A stretch of 64,000 bases of DNA from Tanypteryx hageni (taxonomy: Eukaryota; Arthropoda; Insecta; Odonata; Petaluridae): positions 37,964,564 to 38,028,563 of the forward strand of contig CM054117.1 of NCBI GenBank assembly GCA_028673005.1, read 5' to 3'. Below, in pieces: positions 38,301-48,723 of this stretch (positions within the stretch are counted from its first letter, which is position 1; each line of letters starts with the position of its first letter). Both the position numbers and the translations under genes were made by a program. The notes beneath the pieces are model-generated. The model did no database searches. It was not told the DNA's origin and saw only the letters and a program-made list of their open reading frames with translations.

Positions 38301-40205
38301 AATAAACACTTATATATGAAGAACGCGTAAATTTCCATTTCCTGGAATATTCATCAAAAGAACAAAAACGAAAAGTAAAAAGTAACCGCATTTTCAGGTG
38401 TCATTGGCTATAAGTATCATGCGTTCAATTTCACTGAAATTCTAGCATGAGGGACGTTTGGAAGCGAAATGAATAACTAATACCAGGAATCGCAATTTTT
38501 CAGACAAAAAAATAACGCGATTAGATTCATTCGACTTGGTTTCTTCCTCGTCCCTCCTCCTTGGTTTCCCCTGCCCCTCCCCTCCTCCAATCTCTCTTCC
38601 CACCTCCCCTTTCCTCCATCCCGATGTCTTTTACCGACTCTTACCCGCGTGCACCATCTCCTTACCAGCCGCACAACCACCAGACAACCTCTCCTTCCAC
38701 TAATATTAATATTTATTCCCTTGACTCCGCGGTGTCACGCTAGCCATGTACTTAAAGGGATCCCCGTAATGCGTCTTTCCGCCCATCGGCCAACCTCTCG
38801 GACGCTTTTCCTCTCTACCTATCATTTTTTTCCGTCTGTAAGCGAAGCGGTATATAACTCGTGGCTAAGAAGTGGTAGTATTTGGCAACGATATGCATGC
38901 CTCAAAGACGGATGGATTTTTTGTTGTAAAGATGCCAGCGGTATCGGAAGAGGAATTGCAACTTAACGTTGCAGAGATTGGTACTCCTACGAAAGAAAAT
39001 CTCATTGAAGTGTTAGCGCGCAATGTTGATTTTTTGGAAATTTCTATAATAAACAACTAACTTCAAATTCTACATTGAAATTATACGTATTTTAGGATGG
39101 GTAAAACCTTTAGCTTTCACTTATCCTCCAAATGGAATGCAAATTCTATTAATAAATGTTTAGGGAAGTGGCAATTTTAATTTACTGCAAGATCACACCA
39201 CGAAAATTATTTGCAAAACCGATAGCCAAGTTTAAATTTGAGAAAATTTATAACAACTGCAATTAAATATGGATTGATAATTACAATTATATGAAATTTA
39301 GGTCTCTGATGCCTAAACTACAATACTTGTGAGAACCAAGTGGAATTATTGGGAGGCAGACTTACATGTATATGCGCTTTGATACGTTATAACTGAAAGG
39401 AATAAAATAATGATGGAAGACCGATTAATGAAAAACATTGAAAAATCTTGGACATTATATTGTTAAAAAATTTTATCATAGAAAAGTAGCATTCACTGCA
39501 AAAACACAAATGAATTTATCTGAATAAACTCCCTAACAAGAGCAATAATAGTGGATAATTTTAAAAATCTATCTTAAGAACTAAAATTGCGATTGACGAA
39601 TTAAAGAAATTTTCATTTGTCGAATATATATTCAATGCATAATAGTTGTTGTGACTTTAAAGCAATGTAAAATGTTGATGAACGGTTAATATATGATCAA
39701 TGTTAATACGCGTAGAATGAGAAATTCGGGTGAAATGCAAAACAAACTGAAACAAATAGATTATAATTATTATCCCTACTAACGTCAAATATGACGGGTA
39801 TGCGTGAATTAAGTATTAAATTCAAACTGAAATAAAAATGAATAAAATCAACTTTTATATGCACTAAAAAGTAAGCAATAATATAAAATTCACATAATTG
39901 AGTGTTCCAGAGAGTAAAAATAGTTTTGGGCGAATAGAAATTATATGACAAAGAAATACATTACACTATACAATTCTTATACGCCCAAAATTATTTTTCG
40001 GTCTTCTCTCTCCTTTCTCTCTCTCTCTCTCTCTCTAGTATTAATGGATTCAAAGCACTTATTTCTTACGCATAATGTATAAGGATTAAGGCGACAATAC
40101 AATCTCGAGGTTTAACAAGTATGGAAAGGTGTACTCCATGTCGGAGTAGACAGATTCTAAATGCGTTCTTTGAGATCAGCAAATTTTAGTAAAACAGTTC
40201 AATAT
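35350..40205. other. Noncoding DNA
   Basis: C/T-rich blocks at 35390-35480 and 35950-35990 bracket a G/A-rich block at 35780-35920. A C/T block lies at 38540-38620. From 36.3 to 38.5 kb and again from 39.1 to 40.2 kb the DNA is AT-rich with nothing recognisable. A 62-codon frame at 38872-39060 has an ordinary amino-acid mix but no known motif and no splice support. Confidence 0.5.
40016..40036. repeat. (CT)n microsatellite
   Basis: About ten CT dinucleotides shortly before the 153-bp tandem repeats. Confidence 0.85.
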
Positions 40206-40575
40206 CAAATATCATCAAAATACGTCCTGCGGTTCCCGTCCCCGTTGAAACGTACGTTGTAAACTACATATAGGTCTTCATGTAAAGTGATCGTGTATAT
40301 TGTCCGATTTTAACCAAAATTGGAATTGGTCGACCAATTTTACTAACACTCCTCAATACCAAATTTCATCAAAATACGTACAGTGGTAGCCAAGTTGAAA
40401 CGGAAAATTTGTAAACTACATGTAGATCTTCATGTTAAGTGGTCGTAAATATTGTCCGATTTTAACCAAAATTGGAATCAGTCGATGAATTTTAGCGAAA
40501 CTCCCAAATACCAAATTTCATTTAAGTACGTCTAGCGGTTTCCGAGTTTAAATATGCGGACGGACGGACAGAAAC
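40206..40575. repeat. Tandem repeat, period about 153 bp, 2.4 copies
   Basis: The block CAAAT(A/T)TCATCAAAATACGT starts at 40206 and 40360, with a variant at 40512, giving periods of 154 and 152 bp. A second anchor, TGTCCGATTTTAACCAAAAT, is at 40301 and 40453. Copies also share GTAAACTACAT and CTTCATGT. The array ends in CGGACGGACGGACAG. Similar 'AAATTTCATCAAAATACGT...CGGACGGACAGAC' sequences are common in insect repetitive DNA. The array may be part of the same element as the dispersed repeat at 40735-41037. Confidence 0.85.
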
Positions 40576-40734
40576 GACCTCCCCTATATGCGTTCACTTC
40601 GAGCACTTTGGGCAAAGAACGCATAATACTGACACGGTCGGCAAGGCAACGTACCGTTAAAACGCTTAAAATTTTCAAATAAATATGATTTAAACGTATA
40701 ACTTGAGCGATTTTGTATCGTAGGCAAACTGTGA

Positions 40735-41037
40735 CGATAATAATAAGAAAAGTTATTTATTTTTCTTTAAAACGGTTTGGGTCCGAAGATCGTAGGTTTA
40801 TTATTTCTAATTTTAATTTGCAAAAGAGTAAAAACCTGTAAGTCGAAAAATCGATTTTTACGTGTTATATTATGGGAAATGGCACCCTCTCCACTTTCCC
40901 ACTTCCCGCGAAATTAAAAATTCTGGTCCGGAGGTGCATATCCTCATAATCCCATTAGTAAGTGTACCAAGTCTTAAGTCTCTAAGTTTCTTGGTTTTTG
41001 AGATATGCAGTCCACACACACACATTGCCTTTTATTA
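40735..41037 (-). repeat. Dispersed repeat, copy B
   Basis: Reverse-complement partner of the copy at 29458-29790. The homologous core is 40761-40882, and the shared AATAAAAGGC motif (as its complement) is at 41027-41036, beside a CA run. No coding capacity is seen. Confidence 0.75.
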
Positions 41038-41069
41038 ATAGAGACAGGGCTGCTCCAATTACTCTAGAG

Positions 41070-41393
41070 CAGAGGTCGGCAACCTGCGGCCCGCGGGACA
41101 CATGCGGCCCCCGAGAGCGCTTTATGCGGCCCGCGAATCTGTAATGAAAAAGTAATCAGGAAAATTTCACATGGGCAATTTAATATTTTTTCAGTAAAAT
41201 GATGGTCTCAAACCATTTTCCGATGAACATTAACGTTAGTAAGCTATTTAGGCTTGATATTTGCTTATATGAGGCCGCAGAAACTCGAGATAACTTCTGA
41301 TTTATTTGCCCATCTGGCCCGTTGAGGCTTTCTTGGCTTCTAATCCGGCCCTCCGAAGCATTCACAACTGCGAATGGGGCCCTCCGACAGCTG
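41070..41393. mobile_element. hAT-type MITE
   Basis: The 324-bp element is flanked by a perfect 8-bp duplication, CTCTAGAG, at 41062-41069 and 41394-41401; 8 bp is the hAT hallmark. Its left end is CAGAGGTCGGCAACCTGCGG and its right end, read inward, is CAGCTGTCGGAGGGCCCC, sharing CAG and TCGG in the usual hAT positions. The inside repeats GCGGCCCGC near the left end and has no transposase. It is non-autonomous; a related hAT transposase would be needed in trans. Confidence 0.88.
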
Positions 41394-43398
41394 CTCTAGA
41401 GTAAGTTAACGTTTAATTCATAAATTTGGTTTAACCACTCTTCAAAGAAGGAACGCATTCAACAAAGATATAATATTTTTGATTTTGGAGGAGATTTTAT
41501 GTTATTATATTATATTATTATTATATTATATAGTTAATTAGATGTTAGTGTGTTAGTCAAACTTAAGATCCATCCGCCTAATGAATTGATAACTGTACCG
41601 TAGTTATCTCTATTGTACACATCATGTAGCTTCTTAACGCGAGATCCTAATAATCGGGTACACTACTTTCTTAAACCACAACGTCTTTGACTGCTCTATT
41701 CTGTGATTAGTTCATACTACGCACAATAAGAATTCGCCTCGAATGAGCTCATTTCGCATGAGAAAATGCTATAAAATAGTTAAGTATGGAGCGGTAAGAA
41801 GTGTCGGAAACGAAGGCAAAGAAACGTGAAATGGAGTTAACTCTGATAGATTGGCATGGTTGTACAAGGGCTACATGACACATTGCGACCAAAGAGATTA
41901 AAATTTCGCGAGAATGCGAGGGAAATTACGTGCTAACGGAGATATTCTTTCCATCTTTGCAGCTTAATTCCGACTGCATCTGCTTCTGTTGGTTCCCGCA
42001 AGACGCATGCCATCTAGAATGAAAGTTGGGAGGCAGGATAAGATGATGATGAAGGGCGGTAATTGGATGGGATGAGATGGGAAAATAACGAAGAGGCGAG
42101 GAGTGGAAGAACACGGCGGTAAGAGGGTTTGGAAAGAGGAAGAGATTGGAGGGCGGAGGCAAAAATGGGTTTGCTAGCCATGCTGTTGAAGACTGGGTCT
42201 GTTATCCCTTCCGTGCTATAAAGCAATTATAACGAAATATGTGAAAAGCCAAATTGAAAGACACCGCGGATGAAGGGTGACCAGGAGGAAAGAATGAGGT
42301 TTTTTCTTCAGAGCTGGGGGATGAGTTTTTTGGACGGAGAATATCGAAAAAAATGCGAAGGAACATTTCTCTTACATTGAATTAATTTTCGGATACTGAC
42401 GTTATATCATCTCATCATGTAATTCAGCAACATTAGGTCTTACTTCGCATAAAAAATGCTGTCATAACATAAATAAATTCTACGCTATAGTTTAAATTTC
42501 TTAAATGCATATTTTATATTTCTGGGATTTTAACGATATAAATGTTTTTGTCTGTCTCTAATCATCATCGAATGATAATTACAAATCTACGAGAAGAAGC
42601 GTTCAGCGCTATGAAGAAGAAATGAAGTAAATATAAAACACTGCTTTTCTTGTAAACAGAACAACCACCTTACCGAGAAGTGAAAGATGAATCATGTTAC
42701 GTCGTTATAGTTGTAGCAATGAACGATTAAGTGAAAAAATAGAGCAATACACAACTGCAGATGCCAACAAACTCTATATCATCGTCTATATATAACTAAA
42801 GAAACGCTTAGAAAAAACGAATAAACTTATGAAGCTGAAACCAAAACATAGAGCACAGACAAAAACTGAGCCCTTTACTTGAAAATGGTTTAAATGTATT
42901 TTATTTACATAAAATACCATTAAGATTTTTAAAATATTCAGTTATCTCCTCCGGAAAAAGCAGAACACGCGATGCCACTTGCTAATAACTACCTACATAA
43001 TAGAGATGATAAAAAAGATAAACGAGAATCAAAACTTCGAAATGAAAATAGATTGAAATCCTGTGGATGGAATGGATGAAAACAGAGAGAAGGGAAGGGC
43101 GAGATAAATAGGAAGGCACCTCCACCCCTCTATCTTCCTCGCACCTCCACCACTCCATACGTCCTTCCACCCCCTCGAATGGTGAGAATGATGGAAGGGG
43201 AGGAGGGTGGTCAGTTATACAAAGGGGAGATGAGATAGGAGACCCGAAAAGAAGGCGATGATGGTCCGCACAAGAGGGTGGGTGGGAGAAAGGGAGAACG
43301 ACCGCTAAAGATTGCCGCCATAAAATTCAAATGAACGACGCCAGCTCAGCACCATCCACGTTCCTGCTTCGCTGCTACAGAAATTAAAATATGTATAG

Positions 43399-43448
43399 GT
43401 GTGTGTGTGTGTGCACATATAAATATGTGTGCGCGCGCACACACACAT
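43399..43448. repeat. Alternating purine-pyrimidine tract with palindrome
   Basis: A (GT)n run at 43399-43412 leads into CACATATA; after a two-A break, ATATGTGTGCGCGCGCACAC follows. The core TGTGTGCGCGCGCACACA is a perfect 18-nt palindrome. Such tracts are known to adopt left-handed Z-DNA. Confidence 0.7.
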
Positions 43449-46400
43449 GAATTTTTATTCGTGTGTGCGTGTGAGTGCGATGAGTGTCAAAGAATGCCAG
43501 GTATTTAGAGTGGACGCTGCGATTTTTTTAGAGATACCTCTGTTCGGGGCAGGAACGTTCCACGCCAAATGAATGTCTAAATTAAAAATGCGACGGAGAG
43601 AGAACGCTGAGGGAAGGAGGAAAAGGGAGATTTTGACAGAGGAGGGAGGGACGGGAGAAGAGAAAGATAAAAAATGAGGGAAAAAATGTAGAAAACGAAA
43701 GACAGAAATAGACTGATGAGGAGGCAGGCGTAGGGTGAGATAAAGAGGGATGGAGGAGAGAGGCTAGGAGATTGAGGGAGAGAAGGAGACGAAGAGAGAG
43801 AGGGGAAAGTGAGAGGGAAAGGGATAGATAGATATATATGCCTTTGTTTGGGTGAAGTTAAGACTTGCAATCCCTTTCTTATACCTAAACCCAATTGTCA
43901 CTTAAAGCAGAATAAATTATTATACGGAGATAAAATGAATCACGGTAAAGAGAAATAAATACATAACACTATTTAAAAGAATACAATATATAACAAATAT
44001 GAATAATGTGAGAAGAGAGAGGGGAAGAAAAGCGAAGGAGAGGAAGAATGAGGGAAAAACAGAAAATAAAAGAAGGAAAGAGAGTGATAGACTGAGAGGA
44101 ACATGGAGAGAGGGAGATGTGAAAAGAGGATATGGTTTTAAAGGTGAGAAGAGAGGGGATAAGAGCAAAATAGGGGAGAGTGGAAGGAAGGGACTTAAAG
44201 AGAACAGGTGAGATGCAAGCGATCGAGAGGGGGAGATTTAGAGAGGAGCAGAGGATGAAAGCTGAAAAAACGATACGGGGCTACCGTGGAAGTGGATAAG
44301 GAAAGATTACAAAAATGATACAAGCGGCCAACTCTTCAATTCCGAGCTGGTCGATAGCACTGAGGTTGGACACGGTTGGTTTGGATGGGCAAGGGTGGAA
44401 GAAGGGGTCGGAATTCTCCCCTTTTATCAGGGTGCGGAGTCGATTCTTAGGGACATATTGCTTCGGAGGCCTACGATGAGAGAGGTTTAATTTTCCTTTA
44501 TTGGATGCTGATCAAACAAAAAATTATGAAATTTAATTTCTCGGCCGTGAAAGAAAAATCTGACCCCCCCTCATAGGAAATTCTTACACCTATTTCTCAT
44601 ATCTAAGAAGTGTATAGTAAAATAATAACTAAACCACCTTGAAAAGATGCTCTCATAATTTTTGCTAAGGTTGGCATTTATTTTTTATAGTCGAGCAATT
44701 AAATATCTGTATACGAAAGTACTTTTGCTAAATAAAATGACAGAATAACCCTAATAACAACATCATTTTGGCTTAAATCGTGGTGCCCCAAAAACGACTG
44801 TCTCTCTCTCTTAGATAACATTTCTTGGGTAATATTTCTTAAAGATATTTCAAAATAATGAGCATGAGGGAAACATGTTAATTCAATAGCAAGAAATAAT
44901 TGTATAGATCAGGCATGTCAAACTCGAAGAGGAATGGATATTATAGAATTACATTAGAATTAGAGTTGTTTAATAAGGGCCACCGTTGGCAAAATACGCT
45001 TTGTCTAGAAGATTGGACTTATTTTTTGCCATTAAAACCATAAATTTAGAAAGCGCATTCCATTGTACCTCAGCCATTATGAAAACAATCTTATCTCCTT
45101 TACACAAAAGTAAATTACTTATATACTCGTAAAATCTCGAACGATTTAGTTAAGATCAAACTTTATTCAACAATTTCTTTGGATAGTATTTCAATACTAA
45201 TTTGCAAGTGGATTTTCTTATTTCCATTCCAAATATATGACAACTAGTTAATATAATAGCGATTTGGAAACAAAATCTGTGTATCTTTCAATTTTGTCCT
45301 TGAGACGTACAGAAGCAAAACTGTAGCTTTAGGAGCAGTAAAAGTAATTAAATGAATAATATATGTGAGTAATGAGTCTCACTCTTTATAAACTATGCTG
45401 CCACTTTTTTGTTAAAATCTTAGATGCTTTCATAAAATAAATTATTTTTACTACACATATTATCCATCTTAATGAAATCATCTCGATAAAATAGATCCCA
45501 AGCGTCTTCAAAAATGAAAAGACCGCAAAATAAGGCATAAAAAACCAACAAGCAGGCGGGGGAAAACACGGAAAAGTGTAGTTGTACGTATATTTATTTA
45601 CTTTATGACAGTGTTTCAACGCCAAAAACATCCAGTAGAGAGGTTGGGTGGAAGAGGGCGGAGTAGGCGGCGATGTGGGAGGGGGGAAATGAGGGGAGGG
45701 GCAGGAGGGGAGACAGACACACACGCGGTAGGGGGGAGGAAAGGGAAGAAGGGTTATTCCGTTTGATGTCCAGCTCCCCTCCGAGCTCAGGGGCCGCTTT
45801 TAGGGGGTGAGGACCAAAAGGGGTATGTAATCCGGTTTTTCGCCCTCTTCCCTCGCCTCTTCCCCCTTTAGACAGTTCTCTCCCTCCCTCTCTCCTCCCG
45901 TCATCCCTCAAATGGCCCTAACCCATTCTCCGAAAACTTTCTTTTATTTTCTCCGTTCTCTGGCCGTCTCGGAGAGCCATCTTCTCACCCGCTGACCAAC
46001 CCACTCCCCCTACGCCCTTCCTACTCTCCATTCGCCCTTCCTATTCCCCCTACGCCCTCCCCCACCCTCCCTCGGATCCTTATCCACCCGAACATCGTCC
46101 ATCGTCCTGGACCCACCGTTACTTCGCATCCGTGTTCGAAAGCGGCACACGGGCTTCTCCCCTCCCTCTCTCATTCTCCGCCCTCTCAGTCTCCCGCCTC
46201 TTCCTCCTCTATCCCTCTCTCTCTTTTTCTAGACGATCCTTTTCCCAGTATTTTCGTCCACTTTAAACAGTATTTAAATTCGGGGGCACGTTATTCATCA
46301 AACGGGCACAGGTACTCTTTTTTATTTCTTTCGCCGTTTTAACAATGCCGTAAGTTTTTGTCCGAGAAAAAATGTGCACCACAATATTTTTAGTCTCTGT

Positions 46401-46555
46401 TTGTTCTAAATTTACTTATATATTTAGCAAAAGGAAAATTTAGCGCTAAATTTAGTCTTGGTAAACTACGTATCACTCTTTATTTTTTATAACGATTTAT
46501 GTCGGGTTTATTCAACAGCTTAGAAAAGGTGCATTTCAAATTTGATTCACTGTCC

Positions 46556-46821
46556 CGGTGTTTTCCAAATTGAATGCATCTGCGGCCCTCTCTTAAGGCA
46601 GCCGACCTTATCACGGCCCCCTTAATCCCATCTACCGATCAATGATTATGGAATGTAATATTAATGTCAAAAAATTATAAATATTATACATAATTTTATT
46701 TTCGCAAAAATTAATTTTATTCCGTGTTTACACAATTGAAAAATAAAGTTTGCATGTTCAGTCTTCGCGACCACCCTGAAAATCTTTCAAGAGTTGAGAC
46801 CCTCCAGTTGGGGACCCATTG
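46556..46821. mobile_element. Degraded hAT-type MITE (tentative)
   Basis: The left end, CGGTGTTTTCCAAATTG, and the right end, read inward as CAATGGGTCCCCAACTG, are imperfect inverted repeats of the hAT pattern. GCGGCCCTC lies inside the left end and GAGACCCTCC inside the right. The flanking octamers match at only five of eight positions, so the duplication, if real, has decayed. Confidence 0.4.
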
Positions 46822-48652
46822 CCTTATCCGGCATGAAATTAAATATGGAACGATTTCAGCAAAATAAATTAGCAATAATATATGTTGTAGCTAGTTATAT
46901 AATAGATTTTTGTACTCTTATACGGGAAAAACCTTTGTAGCTCAAATATTTTTAAAATAAAACTTTTCGTTTCGAAATTTGCTCAATCAGTGCCTTGAAA
47001 GCAATCAATCGTCAATATGATTTAGATTTACAAAACATACTTTCTCACAATTACTCCGCAATTTTTTCCTTCTCGAGACTAAGAACAAGATGATTACACG
47101 CGTTAATATGCAGTACACAGTGGTTTGCGTTTTCATCGGTTGGAAAAGTATCCTCGGGAATCATGCCATTTAAGATAAAGATGTTTTTGGGTTTTAACAA
47201 CATTACCACACCCTAAGCTTACAAATGAATTTCCTATAGTGAAAAATCCCTAGCAAACATCGCTTCCGGTTTCAAAATCCAGCTAAACTTCCCCACACTC
47301 CTCTCGGGACATATTTCTCTCCTGCGTCGAAAGACCCCTCGCCATTCATTCCGGTGCCCAGGTCGTTCCTCTTTTCCTCCCCTCCTTTAAATTTCCTTAC
47401 TTCCTCCGTAACTCTCTCATAACCAACTTTTTTCCCTCCTTCTGCCTGTTTTTTCTCCAAAAATCATCCCGTTCTCTGGAGTGACTCTCGTATTTCAGAG
47501 TATTACCCTCTCATTAATTTTGCTCTGAGCCTAACCTTCAACTAATCTTTCTATCCGCTTCCTCTCCGTTTGGAATAATTAATTAGTCGGAGGAAGCAAA
47601 TTTCTTCGGGATCTATTTGTGAAATAATCTCTGCAACGTACTTCACGTGCGAAGGAATCGGCAACCCTTCGTACTTTTTCTTATCGGCTACCTTTCTCTC
47701 CTTTCTTCATCCATTCGGCTGATTTCTTTCTTCATTACCAGCTTTTTGCATCTTTACGGTACTCGTTATAGTCTTTCTCATCACCTGATTCATTTTTATC
47801 TCGTCGATTCAAGCGAAACCTACATAGCTTCTAACGGAGGAAAATTACATTCGAGCGGCATCTTTATAGTTTTTACGTATTCACTCCTTTCACCCTCTGT
47901 TTCCCTAATAAAAGCTCGTATTCCTTTCGATCCTTTCTCCGCTTCGCTTCTAATCTTGTTGCAGACCTTCATATCCTTTTTCCACATTCCAAAATTTGAA
48001 ATTTAACATATAGCGTCAAATAGTTTGAAATGCTTTTCAAAACACGGCTTTCTCATTCCTGTGTATATACCTATTCCTGGTCGCTGCTTGTATCATATTC
48101 CGTTTCTCCGGCATAATATTCGTTAGAGCGACAGAATCCCACAACATAATGCAAAGAAGAGGGACAAGAGTTGGATTGAAAACAAGAGTGGAAAGATGCA
48201 CACATCATGCGTGCATACATGCGAGGCGTCTTTACGATTTACGCTATCATGTCAAAAAATATAATTATTAATTGCTTAGTATAATGTCTACGAGCTGTAA
48301 TGCCCGTAGTGATGCCTAGGAAATACGGAATTTTTGATTCACCAACTAATTTCCAAATCAATTGTAATTGATAAAACAATCGACAATTACTTAATACATA
48401 CCTTGTTCGAATAGTAGTAATATAATATTTATGTTTATGTTCATTCTTTGAATGCACCCCCTGCCGCCAACTGATTTCTCCAAAAACAATTCTTTGGCAG
48501 CGTAATAAATTGATGGAATATAGCGATCTAAAGATCCTATGCAGACAGGCATAAGCTCTTCGAGGACATCCATTGGGGCAGTTTGATACTAGCTTGGCTA
48601 GTTCCGTCCCAACCAAGAAAACATCCGCATTAGGAAACGAGAAAATTGATCT

Positions 48653-48723
48653 GCTACGATAGTTCAGTGGTAGAATATCTGCCCGGCAAGTGGAAGACCC
48701 GGGTTCGATTCCCGGTCATAGCC
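48653..48723 (+). tRNA. tRNA-Gly-like gene with anticodon GGC (possible pseudogene)
   Basis: The 71-nt segment folds as a cloverleaf. Acceptor stem GCTACGA pairs with TCATAGC except for one C-A mismatch. The D arm GTTC-AGTGGTA-GAAT and T arm CCGGG-TTCGATT-CCCGG are typical. The A box TAGTTCAGTGG and B box GGTTCGATTCC are intact, and a T6 run at 48727-48732 can terminate Pol III. Length and arms match eukaryotic tRNA-Gly. The anticodon loop reads CCGGCAA, which gives anticodon GGC (an Ala-codon reader) and C instead of the near-universal U at position 33. Relative to a tRNA-Gly(GCC) loop CTGCCAA this is two changes. I infer a diverged tRNA-Gly copy, transcribable but probably not a normal decoding tRNA. 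Confidence 0.68.

Larger units (their letters stand above)
41402..48652. other. Noncoding DNA with several repeat remnants
   Basis: AT-rich in most parts. Purine-rich blocks lie at 43600-43830, 44010-44250 and 45640-45740, and a long C/T-rich block at 45840-46240. A sequence at 44911, CAGGCATGTCAAACTCG, resembles a hAT left end but no partner end was found. A 125-codon minus-strand frame at 48239-48616 begins at a non-ATG codon and has no known motif. No gene is supported. Confidence 0.5.

Noticed and set aside
38872..39060. 62-codon plus-strand frame with ordinary amino-acid mix
   Set aside because: It looks more protein-like than most, but no family, splice sites or conserved neighbours support it.
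44911..44927. hAT-like left end CAGGCATGTCAAACTCG
   Set aside because: No matching right end or 8-bp duplication was found within the following kilobase, so it is noted only as a possible fragment.
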